Positions 1-9,333 of a DNA stretch of 64,000 bases are shown in pieces; the first letter of the stretch is position 1, and the number at the start of each line of letters is the position of its first letter. Under the pieces are notes generated by a model, which saw only the letters and a program-made list of their open reading frames with translations, was not told the DNA's origin and did no database searches. The translations under genes and the position numbers were made by a program. The stretch spans positions 90,994,301-91,058,300 of the forward strand of contig JAYESD010000005.1 in assembly GCA_036927565.1 (NCBI GenBank). The letters run 5' to 3'. The DNA comes from Tuctoria greenei (Eukaryota > Streptophyta > Magnoliopsida > Poales > Poaceae).

Positions 1-18
1 TATTAATTGCTCGACAAT

Positions 19-315
19 CTACACACATGCACCATGATCCATCTTTCTTTGGGACCAAAAGAACAGGAACAGAGCAAGGACTAAGGGACTCATGCACATA
101 ACCTTTGTCGAGTAATTCCTGTATGGTGCTCGGTTTGGCAAAGAAGCCCCAGGGATGAGGTCAATCTGTTGCTCAATCCCTCTCAATGGTGGCAATTCGG
201 CTAGTACCTCTTGTGGAAATGCATCATCGTATTTATGCAAAAGGTTAGTGATAGCAGGGGGCAAAGCACATGATTTGTCGTGAAGTGAGAACAAAGCTTC
301 TTTGCAAGCAAACAC
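19..315 (-). pseudogene. A1 protease-RT linker and N-terminal edge of reverse transcriptase
   Basis: Residues 1-65 read as the region just before gypsy RT, with the motifs LPPLRGIEQQIDLIPGA and NRAPYR. The frame then breaks, apparently by a small deletion or frameshift near 125-150. In another frame the expected LDKGYV...VPKKDGSW block follows, reaching the window edge in the segment coding for VDCRAIN. It continues the protease ORF to its right, which it overlaps. The RT catalytic centre lies outside the window. Confidence 0.75.
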
Positions 316-1165
316 ATAGCAGATTGCAGCATTTTTTTAATTCAAACAAATGAGATTTGGAAGCAAGAAAACAAGCACTCTTCAATTTTATTTCATTCTT
401 CTTCACATGAGCAGATTTGGAATTGTCAGTCTTAGGTTGTACCGATTCCTTCGCATCATTTTCATTTTCATTTTGAGTAGATTTCTTATTTTTCTCTTTA
501 CAAGCTCGAGCAATATCATCCTTCAAAATAGCATCGGAAGACATAGGGTGCAAAACAAGCTTCTTCTCATTATGCATGAAAGAGTATTGATTTGATTTGC
601 CATGATGTAATGTATCTCTATCAAATTGCCATGGTCGACCAAATAGCATAGAGAAAGCTTGCACAGGTACCACATCACAATCAATGTAATCATGGTAGGA
701 ACCAATTGTAAATTCAACACGAACCAAATGTGTTACCTTAAGCTTACCATTGTCGTTGAACCATTGGATGTAGTAGGGATGTGGAAGTGTTGTCATCCCA
801 AGCTTCTCTATCATGGTAGCACTTGCTAAATTGTTGCAGCTTCCTCCATCAATAATAATGCAACACGATTGTTCCAAAACTACACACTTAGTTTGGAATA
901 GATTGTGCCGCTGGTTCTGTGCAGCTTTGATCATTTGGGCACTCAAGATACGCCTCACAACAAGACTCTCATAGTGGTCAACATGATCAGCCCCAATGTG
1001 CTCTTCATCATCATTCTTCTTTCCTGCATCTTGTGCAGCAAGCATAGCATATGTTTCATCATCTAAATTACTAGCGGATGAGTACTCACCATTTTCTCGT
1101 ACAATCAGCACATGCTTGCTTGGGCAGTCCCTTTGTAGGTGCCCAAACCCTTGCACTGGAGGCAT
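245..1165 (-). pseudogene. A1 gag C-terminus and aspartic protease
   Basis: The ORF starts just after half of a zinc knuckle; its first residues (GFGHLQRDCPSKH) are the second half, and the CxxC half sits in another frame around 1105-1165, so there is a frameshift inside the knuckle. Near residue 107 comes IIDGGSCNN, the aspartic protease site of this gypsy group with DGG in place of DSG/DTG. It is followed by the flap and the LLGRPWQFD-like segment (here MLFGRPWQFD). A lysine- and asparagine-rich linker leads towards RT. The protease domain itself is open. Confidence 0.8.
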
Positions 1166-1528
1166 TGAATGTCTTTTGTTCTCCCGGTGGAAGCGATGGA
1201 AGAAGAAGTGTTGGTTGCAACTTGGGTGGATCCTTTTGTTGTCTCGATATCACGCGAAGGTGCTGATTTTGATGTAGTCCTAGGCAACTGATTGGAGCAT
1301 CATTCGGAGAATCATGCTTAAGACCAGCAGCACTTGAGCGGGACTGCCATGAGGTAGTTCGACCTGCAGAAATGTTAGTTCTTGTGCGTCGTCCCTGCAC
1401 TTCTCTTTCAGCCTTACAAGCAAGATGGAATAATCGAGTGACGTGTGTATTCCTTATAAGCTAATATGTCCTGAATTATCTTGTTAAACCACCCATAAAC
1501 CTAGCCATTGCAGCCTCTTCATTTTCAA

Positions 1529-2376
1529 CTAGGCCATATCGCACCATGCGTATTTGGACTTCTTGATAGTATTCCTCAACAGATTTGTTGCTTTGCCTAA
1601 GTTATTGTAATTTATGCAACAGGTCACGAGCATGATAGGAAGGAACAAAACGACGATGCATGATTCATTTAAAGGCATTCCGAGTTTGTGGTACGGTAGC
1701 TGAATTTTCAGTTTGATACTTATGCCACAAAACAGAAGCAAAGTTAGTGAATTCACTAGTGGCAGCTCTAATCTTTTTATCACTAGGGAAATCATGGCAT
1801 GCAAATTTTTGATCTACTGATAATTCCTAAGATAGATATGCATCCAGATCACATTTCCCAACAAAGGGTGATATGGAGAATTTAATGCTGCGTAGGGAAT
1901 CGTCATTGTCACATTCCTCACATCATAGGGCTCGACCACCCATATCACGATGGTCGCGACGTGGCTGCCGTCGATACGTGAAAGGTCCATCATCAAGCTC
2001 GGTATCCGCTGAATACTCCGCCTCGTCATATCTTGCAGCGCTGCCAACGGAGTCGTGGCTTTCATCAACACGTCTTTGCCTCTCTTCGTGTCCAACCTGT
2101 TCCATCCTTTTCAATCGCTCAATGTTGCTGCAAGAGAAGTGTTAATAGCCCCAGCAGTGCTTTCTGATGTGGTCAGCTTGGTGTTGGTGCAAATCTGCGT
2201 TGAATATAATTGACCAATGCGTTCATTGGTGACTTGAATATCCTCGTGAGGGCATCGGTGTGCAGCTTTACTTGGCGTTCGAAATGTTGAATGATGCCCC
2301 TCGGACATGGTGAATGTGGAGATGTCTCATTCGCATCAGCTGACATGGTTAGTACAGAAAGGAAGTACAACAACAA
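1529..2376 (-). pseudogene. A1 gag, broken N-terminal and central part
   Basis: Overlapping short minus-strand ORFs at 1529-1804, 1814-2095, 1923-2114, 2111-2308 and 2173-2376 lie directly upstream of the zinc knuckle and protease, where gag belongs. The likely start is near 2346 (MSADANET). No single frame spans the region, so several frameshifts are present. Identification rests mainly on position and on the retroviral-gag-like EYYQEV/KRLELP composition; no catalytic motif is expected here. Confidence 0.6.
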
Positions 2377-3133
2377 ACAGATTAATCCTAGCAGTTGCTA
2401 AGAGGTGACAGGACACAATCACTTCCTCACTAGCAAGAAATCAAGCTCTTGCAAGTTCTTACCACGCGATGCAGGGGGCGCCGGCAAACAACAATAACAA
2501 CAACAAATGGTGGCCGCCAACACAATTTTGTGGTGTTGTAGATGATTTTGTAGAGCTGTAGGTAGCTGCTAGAAATGAGTTGCACAAAGGAACCGCTAGT
2601 ACCACATTAGTCACAACAAGTTGAATAAACATTCCATGATGGTACTATGCTGGTCCTAGTCTAAACCGTGATAGAGACACGAGCCGTTACTCCATGTGAT
2701 GTTAAATTTACTGTAGTAGAAAAGTTCGGACAGCACGAACATTGTGTTTTAACAAAACGTTCAAAACAGCAAGTTCAACTCCGAAACTTGAAACAAATGT
2801 TACACAAACTGTTTCTTTTTTTTGCACTGAGAAACTATTTCTAGCAATTTTAATCAGTGCGACTTTTCTTTCTTTACACGTGCCTTTTTCTTGCTGATCC
2901 GTGCGGCTTTTCTTTTGCACTTACCTTTTTCTCAACTTTAGGTAGGTAATGAAAATGGACTGAGAACAAAGTGGCACAAACTTGAAACTCTAGCGGTGAA
3001 AAACTTAGGACCAGCAACTCGACACAAAAAGGCAACCATGAATTCAACAAGTCGAGAGCTAAGTAGCAAAGCAAAGGGCTCAAAGTGTTTTTAGGATTTT
3101 TAGAGCGAACTTTTGTAGGCAAAAGTCGACTGT
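2377..3133 (-). other. A1 5' leader, noncoding
   Basis: This AT-rich segment lies between the presumed gag start and the CACTA insertion. Short ORFs occur (2708-2920, 2874-3152) but match nothing I recognise and cross the CACTA border. The leader resumes at 12880-12927 on the other side of the CACTA, ending beside a primer-binding-site-like sequence. Confidence 0.6.
3131..3133. repeat. CACTA target site duplication, left copy (TGT)
   Basis: TGT directly precedes CACTACAAG and is repeated directly after the right terminus at 12877-12879. Confidence 0.9.
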
Positions 3134-3169
3134 CACTACAAGAATCGCGCAAACAAGTGTCAGCTAAAG

Positions 3170-3530
3170 TAAAATCGATGGGGCGGTCGACTTTAAGTGG
3201 AATAAAATTGTCGGTCCTCTGGAGCCGACGTCAATAAACTTAAAACCGTCGATCGGCCGACGATCGTAATTATGGCCATCAGCTCCTTGAGCAAGGCCGA
3301 TGTTCATACTTATGGACGTCGGTTTCGGCCACGCGGACGATGGCTATAAGGTGGGCCCAGCTGACTCCGAATTTGACTCCATCGCCCAAATATTAAAGAC
3401 GTCGGCCACGTCAGCTAACTGACGGTCTTAACCTAAAGCTATCGGCTGGGCCGATGGCTTTACAGTGGGACCCACCCTGATGGATTAAGTCATCGGCTCA
3501 GCAATGAGGCCGACGTCCATAACATTATTT
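3170..3530. repeat. CACTA 5' subterminal repeat region
   Basis: Short GC-rich motifs of the type GCCGACG, CGTCGGC and GGCCGACGGTCATAA recur in both orientations every 20-40 bases. The same motifs occur inside the right end. In En/Spm elements such subterminal motifs bind the TNPA protein and are needed for excision; that role is inferred here. Confidence 0.8.
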
Positions 3531-3830
3531 GCCTCGTCAACTTAACACCTCCCCGTGTAAAGCCTATCCCATACTGCTTTGCCGCACCGCGCGCCGCTGC
3601 TCTGCTCTCCCCACGCTGCCGCGCCACGTGCCACCTCTACCCGCGCCTGTTCACTCCACGCCCCGCGCGCCTTCGCACCGCCGCTTCCTTCACCACCGCA
3701 CTTCGCGCCCCGCATCGCCACGCTCCTCCGCTGCCGCTCCCAACCGACGGTCGCCGCCTCCTCGCCACGCTTGACTGCGCCGCCAACACTCCCCCCACGC
3801 CCCTCGCCCCTTCACAACAAGGTTTAAATT
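3531..3830 (+). other. C-rich segment downstream of the CACTA 5' subterminal repeats
   Basis: About 300 bases very rich in C, with proline/arginine-rich open frames on the plus strand (3529-3774 and 3579-3827). The frames look like composition artefacts rather than a known protein. The segment ends sharply at 'caaggtttaaattt', which could be a splice donor, so it may be the untranslated first exon and promoter of the transposase transcript. A captured host exon is an alternative. The 3830-4130 stretch that follows is AT-rich and intron-like. Confidence 0.4.
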
Positions 3831-4159
3831 TAAACTTGTAAATTGCAATATATTGTGTTTTACATTGTAAAGTTGATTAGTCTCTACGCATCGCCATATC
3901 ATTACTTTTGCAATTTTATATTGTATTTTATCCATATATGTGTATGTTAACTTGATTATCATAGATGCTAGTTATTAGGGTTCAATTATGTTTATTTGAA
4001 TTTTTTATTGTTTATGTACTATATGTATATACAATGTTATCAAATCTATGTGACTAGGATCGGCTAGGTGATTAGTCGATCGTAGTCGACCCCTAGTCGA
4101 CCTCGTAGTCGTCCAACATATTTTAGAGAAAAGTTTTAGTCCACACAAAGGAAACAAAG

Positions 4160-4290
4160 CCGGAAGTACCATCATCCCCGCGTTGAGGAAGGAGAATGCG
4201 GAGGGGACAGGGACGAACGATGCAATCCCAACGTTGAGGAAGGAGGAGGCGGAGGGGACAGGAGAGAACGACGCAGGGAGGCAGACATGA
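4160..4290. repeat. Short direct duplication inside the CACTA
   Basis: Two adjacent copies of a purine-rich unit of about 55 bases share 'cgttgaggaaggag', 'gcggaggggacagg' and 'gaacga'. Minus-strand ORFs across it (4005-4387) repeat serine/proline-rich residues for this reason and are not taken as a gene. Confidence 0.65.
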
Positions 4291-4384
4291 GAAGGACGGC
4301 GGTGCACAGTGGAGGAGCAGCGATGGCACACCTGGAAAGGAACGCCATGGCCCGGGCGGCTCGGCGGCACGGCGGGTGGCTTGA

Positions 4385-5318
4385 CAAGACCGATTTAGTA
4401 AGAAGTTAAAGCAGGCTTCATGACGTAATGTGCAGTCACGTGGCCGCCATTGTTTTTGTCGCCGGCGCTGCCTGCCCCTTTTTACTTTAAGAACTGCACC
4501 GAAAAGGGGGGGGTATAGTGTTAAATAGGAGGCGTTATGCTGTCGAAATTTTGGGACCTATACTGGACAATAGATGTAGGGTTGTGACATTAAACAAACT
4601 ATGAAGCAACGGCAAGACCCATTTAGTACGAAGTTAAAGCAGGCGTTCAGGGGCTCCGGCCCCTGCGTCATGTGCTGTCGCGTGGCCGCTGTTGTTTAGG
4701 CTGTCGGCGCTGCCTGTCCCTTTTACTTTAAGAACTGCACCGAATAGGGGGTGTAGTGTTAAATAGGTGGCGTTATGCTGCTGAAATTTTAGGACCTATC
4801 CTGGATAATAGATGTAGGGTCGTGATATTAAACAAACTATGAAGCAACGGCAAGACCCATTTAGTACAAAGTTAAAGCAAGCGTCCAGGGGCTACGGCCC
4901 TACATCATGTGCAGTCACGTGGCCATTGTTGTTTAGGCCGCTGGCGCTGCCTGCCCCTTTTTACTTTAAGAACTGCACTGGATATGGAGGTATAGTGTTA
5001 AATAGGCGGCATTATGCTGTCAAAATTTTAGGACCTATCCTGGACAATAGATGTAGGATCGTGACATTAAACAAATTATGAAGTAACGGCAAGAACCATT
5101 TAGTACGAAGTTAAAATAGGCATTTAGGGGCTCCGACCCTGCGTCATGTGCAGTTGCGCGGCCGCCGTTGTTTAGGCCGTCGGTGCTGCCTGCCCCTTTT
5201 TACTTTAAGAACTGCACCAAATAGGGGGGTGTAGTATTAAATAGGAAGCATTATGCTCTCAAAATTTTAGGACCAATCTTGGATAATAGATGTAGGGTCG
5301 TGACATTAAACAAACTAT
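4385..5318. repeat. Four-copy tandem repeat, unit about 238 bp
   Basis: Unit starts at about 4385, 4613, 4851 and 5090 each open with 'caaga(c/a)c(c/g)' and 'atttagta(c/a)(g/a)aagttaaa'. They pass through 'ctttaagaactgcacc' and end with 'ttaaacaaactatga'. Lengths are 228-239 bp and copies differ by scattered substitutions and small indels. The array ends about 50 bp before the transposase start, so it sits in the promoter or 5' UTR position. Confidence 0.9.
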
Positions 5319-5369
5319 GTATTAACCATATATGTTCATTAACATATATTTATTTGACGTAGTTTTAAA

Positions 5370-5887
5370 ATGGGTGACGATTGTAAGGCGATGTATGATG
5401 GATGGAGTTCAACTGATGCGCAAACTAATGAATGGGGTCATATCGCAAATGCTTTTCTGAGCCATGCATTTGCTAGTGATGCTCGTGTTACGAAGTGCTT
5501 GTGTATCAAGTGTTTGTGAATCATCGACGTCTAGACAAGTCTGAAGTGGAGTTGCATCTTTGCAAGCACGAATTTATGCCCGACTATTTGGTGTGGTGCG
5601 AGCATGGGAAGATAGAGCATGATGATGAGTCGGACGGTAATGAGGATGAAGATCGAATAGATGAGATGACAGCAGACATTAGTAAAGAGTACGAAGATCG
5701 GTCACAACCGAAAGAGGTGAAGGAGTTTTACGAGCGTCTTGCCACCGTAGATCGAAAAGTGTATGAGGGCGCCAATATGACAGTTTTGCAGGCGGATACA
5801 CGACTTATGGCGATGAAGTCCAAGTTTAATTTCGCAACCAATTGCTACAATGGTATCATTAAGCTGATCAGTGATCTCCTTCCGTGA
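5370..5887 (+). pseudogene. TNPD-like CACTA transposase, N-terminal transposase-associated domain
   Basis: The ATG at 5370 opens a frame beginning MGDD with MYDGWSS and a later NEWGHIANAF, the layout of the plant transposase-associated domain at the start of TNPD proteins. It hits a stop at about 5518 beside the expected CxxC cluster. From 5495 a second frame continues with HLCKHEFMPDYLVW and an acidic stretch to a TGA at 5885-5887, so a one-base frameshift lies near 5510. The expected continuation is visible past the stop in the same general reading (KKLLAGLGMNYKKIDGCKHN), with further stops. Confidence 0.8.
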
Positions 5888-6004
5888 GGTCATCAGATGC
5901 CGCCGGATCTATATTAATCTAAGAAATTATTAGCTGGTCTGGGCATGAATTATAAGAAGATTGATGGGTGCAAGCACAATTGCATGCTGTTTTAGAAGGA
6001 ACAC

Positions 6005-7985
6005 ATGAACGATACTCATCGTATGCATTATAAGAAATCTAGATATGTGGACGTCATGCATGATGATGGAGAAAAAATAACTACAAAAGTACCGACCAAA
6101 CAACTTCGGTACATGCCAATCACATCAAGGCTTAAACGATTATTTCTGTCTCAAGAAGCAGCGAAACACATGAGATGGCATTCTGAACGGATACGTGAGA
6201 ACTATGACAAAGATGTTATGGTGCATCCTTTGGATGTCGCGGCTTGGCAAGCTTTAGACCGTTTTGGTCCGAAGTTTGCAAGAGATCTGAGAAATGTTCG
6301 TCTTGGATTGTCAACAGATGGTTTCACTCCATTCAGCACTAGTAACAGCCGATACTCTTGTTGGCTTGTTTTTATCATGCCCTACAATCTCCCCCCAACA
6401 TGTGCATGAAAGAAGGATACATATTTCTTGCGGCGGTCATTCCTGGTCCTAAACATCCAGGCAAGAAAATCAAAGTGTTTTTGCAATCGTTGATTGAAGA
6501 GTTGTGGCAAGGTGTAAAGGCAATATATGACAGTCATATGAAATGTGAATTTGACTTACGTGCCGCATATCTATGGTCAATTCATGATTTGTTGGCATAT
6601 GGCATTTGGTATGGTTGGTGTGTCCATGGACAATTGTGTTGTTCCATATGTATGAGTGACACTGATGCCATAAGACTGAAGTATGGGAAAAAAAGTCAGC
6701 TTTTTTTATTGTCATCGACGATTCCTTCTTTCAAATCATCCTTTCAAGAGAGATACACAATCATTCTGGAAAGGAATAAGAGTTACAAAAGGAGCACCTC
6801 GTTGATTGACAAGCGAGCAAAAAATGGCATGGCACGCAAGGTTAAAACAGTCTGAAGAAGATGGTTTTGAAGGGTATGGTACAGAATACAACTGGACTCA
6901 TATTTCTTTTCTTTGGGAGCTACCATATGCAAAGGCGCTGCTTCTACCGCACAATATTTATTTGATGCACTAGGAGTGTAATGTTGTTGAAAGCATCATA
7001 AGCATGTGTTTTGATTTTACTGGTCAAACCAAAGATAATTTGAATGCAAGAAAAGATTTAGCTGATCTATGTGATCGTCCTGGGTTTGAGATTAGAACAA
7101 TTGCAAGTGGAAATGAAATTCAGCCACGAGCTCCTTACCGCATCAAGCCAGAAGAAAGAAAGCAAATACTTAGTTGGTTGAAAATATTGAAGTTTCCAGA
7201 CCACTATGCAGCTAACAAAAAACGATGTGTTAATCTCAGCACTGGTAAACTGAATGGGCTGAAGAGTCATGATTACCATATTATGATGGAAAGACTTTAC
7301 CGGTAATGTTTTGTGGGTACTTCAAACCTGACTTGTGGAAGATATTTGCTGAACTTAGCTATTTCTATAGTCAAATATGTGCTAAGGAAGTGTCAAAGTA
7401 GATAGTGCGGCAGTGGGAGAAAGAAAACATTGTGCTTGTATGTAAGACGAAAAAAGTCTTTCCGCCTGGATTTATGAATGTTATGCAACATTTGCTGGTG
7501 CATTTGCCTTATGAAGCATTAGTAGCAGGACCTGCACAGTTCATGTGGATCTATAGTCAAGAAAGAGAACTAAAAAATTTTAGAGCTACAGTGCGCAACA
7601 AGGCAAGAGTTGAGGGGTGTATTGCAGAGGCATTTTCAGCTAAAGATATTACAAACTTCTCTAGCAAATATTTCACATGTGCCAACAATTTGAAAGCATC
7701 TACAACACAATATCATGATGCAGAAGAGCAGCCTATGACTGAGCTTAAAAATTTTATTTGAAGGGTAAAGGTGTGGGAAACTACACCACATATATTTTGG
7801 AGCAAGAGAGAAACTACACCATCCTTTACATGTTTTTCAACATGGAAGAAGTGTTACAATTGTTTGAAATGTTTGACAATCTATATTGGACATCTTCTCG
7901 AAGGTCGACGCAAAGTCAATTGGATAATCTACATCAGCATGGCATAAAAGGTGGCAAAAACTTCGTCAACTGGTTCCGTGAACAT
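6005..7985 (+). pseudogene. TNPD-like CACTA transposase, catalytic (Transposase_21) region
   Basis: Fragments at 6005-6409, 6358-6855, 7004-7306, 7405-7761 and 7758-7985 together follow the order of plant TNP2/Transposase_21 proteins. Markers include MRWHSE, DVAAWQALDRFGPKFA, LGLSTDGFTPFS, a PGPKHPG block, HDLLAYGIWYGW and WIYSQERELKNF. Internal stops and frameshifts, for example between SCWL and the following NLPP segment, interrupt the frame at least four times. The last exon ends WFREH at a GTAAGA donor (7986). The protein would cut and join the element ends; this copy cannot make it. Confidence 0.85.
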
Positions 7986-8383
7986 GTAAGATGCTAACTT
8001 CTCCGATATCCTTTGTTATTCAATCATATATATTTATTATAAGATGCTAACTTTGTATATTGTTGTACATGTAGGCCCCCTTTGGCAAAGCTTCACGGAG
8101 CTGATTCTCAGGCAGAATCAGGGAAGCTGTGTCAAACACTGTTTTTCAGAAGAAGTGATTCTTGGCTGATTCTGTGAAGTGATTCTCTGAAATGAACTAA
8201 GAGGCTGGAAGCTAAAAAAAGTAGCTTATCCTGATTCTATGAAGTGATTCTCTATCTTGATTCTAAGAGTTTATTCTAAAGAATCATAGAGAATCATTTT
8301 CAGTCACAAAATCACTTCAACAGAAAATTAGAAGTGAATCTAGAGAATCAGCTTTGCAGAGTTGTGCCAAAGGGGGCCGTAGT
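7986..8383 (+). other. TNPD intron enlarged by a MITE
   Basis: GTAAGA at 7986 follows the codon for His in WFREH, and the CCGTAG ending at 8383 precedes the codons for SMKDVN, keeping phase 0. The MITE at 8074-8378 supplies everything immediately upstream of the present acceptor. Confidence 0.75.
8074..8378. mobile_element. 305-bp MITE in the TNPD intron
   Basis: Inverted ends GGCCCCCTTTGGCA and TGCCAAAGGGGGCC are perfect over 14 bp. GTA flanks both sides (8071-8073 and 8379-8381) as a 3-bp duplication. The inside is AT-rich with many 'gaatca' and 'tgattc' repeats in both orientations, suggesting strong foldback. It has no coding capacity. Three-base duplications suit PIF/Harbinger or CACTA-type mobilisers; GTA is not the usual TWA, so the superfamily is left open. 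Confidence 0.88.
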
Positions 8384-9186
8384 CTATGAAGGATGTCAAC
8401 ATTTCCGATGATTTGCGACAGATCGCGAATAGTCAATTGAAAGCTAGAGAATTTAGTCGATACGATATCAATGGATACCGTTTTCGAACGGAAAGTTTAG
8501 AAGCAAATCGCCCACTTGCAGCCACATCAAACAGTGGAGTGTGTATAACAGCTGCAGAGGGTAGTGGAGAAGTGAAGGAATACTATGATGTTCTTCAAAA
8601 AATAATTGAGTACACATTTGGCGGTACAAAAGAACTGAAGTTGGTGTTTTTCGACTGTCATTGGTTTGATCCAACATCGGGCACACGAGTGGATTATTTT
8701 GGAATGGTGGAGGTCAACCACAACTCACGCTATACAACCCCTAACAACAATGTTGTACTTGCGCATCAAGTGGAACAAGTGTACTATTTAAGTTATCCTC
8801 ATCCAAGTTTGAAAAACTGGTGGGTTGTATATAAGGTTAACCTTGAAGTGCACCCTCGTCGTTATGATGAGTACATAGACAATCAGGAAGACGATGATGG
8901 TGGTGTTTATCAAGATGAAGTCGAGGAAGTACAAGATATTAAGATATCTTCTGGGACAGGACTTGCAGAAATTGCTAGTACTACTCTAGAGTTAATTTCT
9001 AAAGAACAAGTCGGCCCTTCGAGAAAACGTCTTCGACAATCTCAAAGGATTAATGAAAAGCAACATAGAATTATTGAAGAAGTTAGTGAAGGAGAAGAGT
9101 TTGAGGAAGAGATGGCAGAAGAAGAGAGACATGAAAATATTCATGCACGTGTGATAGAAGCAGATTCAGATGCTGATGATTTTTAG
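8384..9186 (+). pseudogene. TNPD-like transposase C-terminal exon (DUF4216-type domain)
   Basis: An 800-base open frame begins SMKDVNISDDLRQIA, runs through YDINGYRFRTE and LVFFDCHWFDP, then reaches NVVLAHQVEQVYYLSYPHP and WWVVYKVN. This is the usual order of the DUF4216-type domain at the end of plant CACTA transposases. An acidic tail with EEGEEFEEEMAEE ends at a TAG (9184-9186). This exon is itself intact. It is classed as pseudogene because the upstream catalytic part is broken. Confidence 0.85.
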
Positions 9187-9333
9187 AAGATTCTAATGCT
9201 GGTGATTTTTAGTTCTTATTGTAAGCGTTCTTTGAGATTTAAATTATTATTGTGTACATTCTTTAGTCTTTATCATTTATTGTTTATTGTTTAATAATCT
9301 CGTATACTAATCATTACTTTGAAATTTTTGCAG

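Noticed and set aside
3529..3827. Proline/arginine-rich protein gene in the CACTA 5' end
   Set aside because: Two overlapping frames look equally good, no domain is recognisable and composition alone gives the ORFs.
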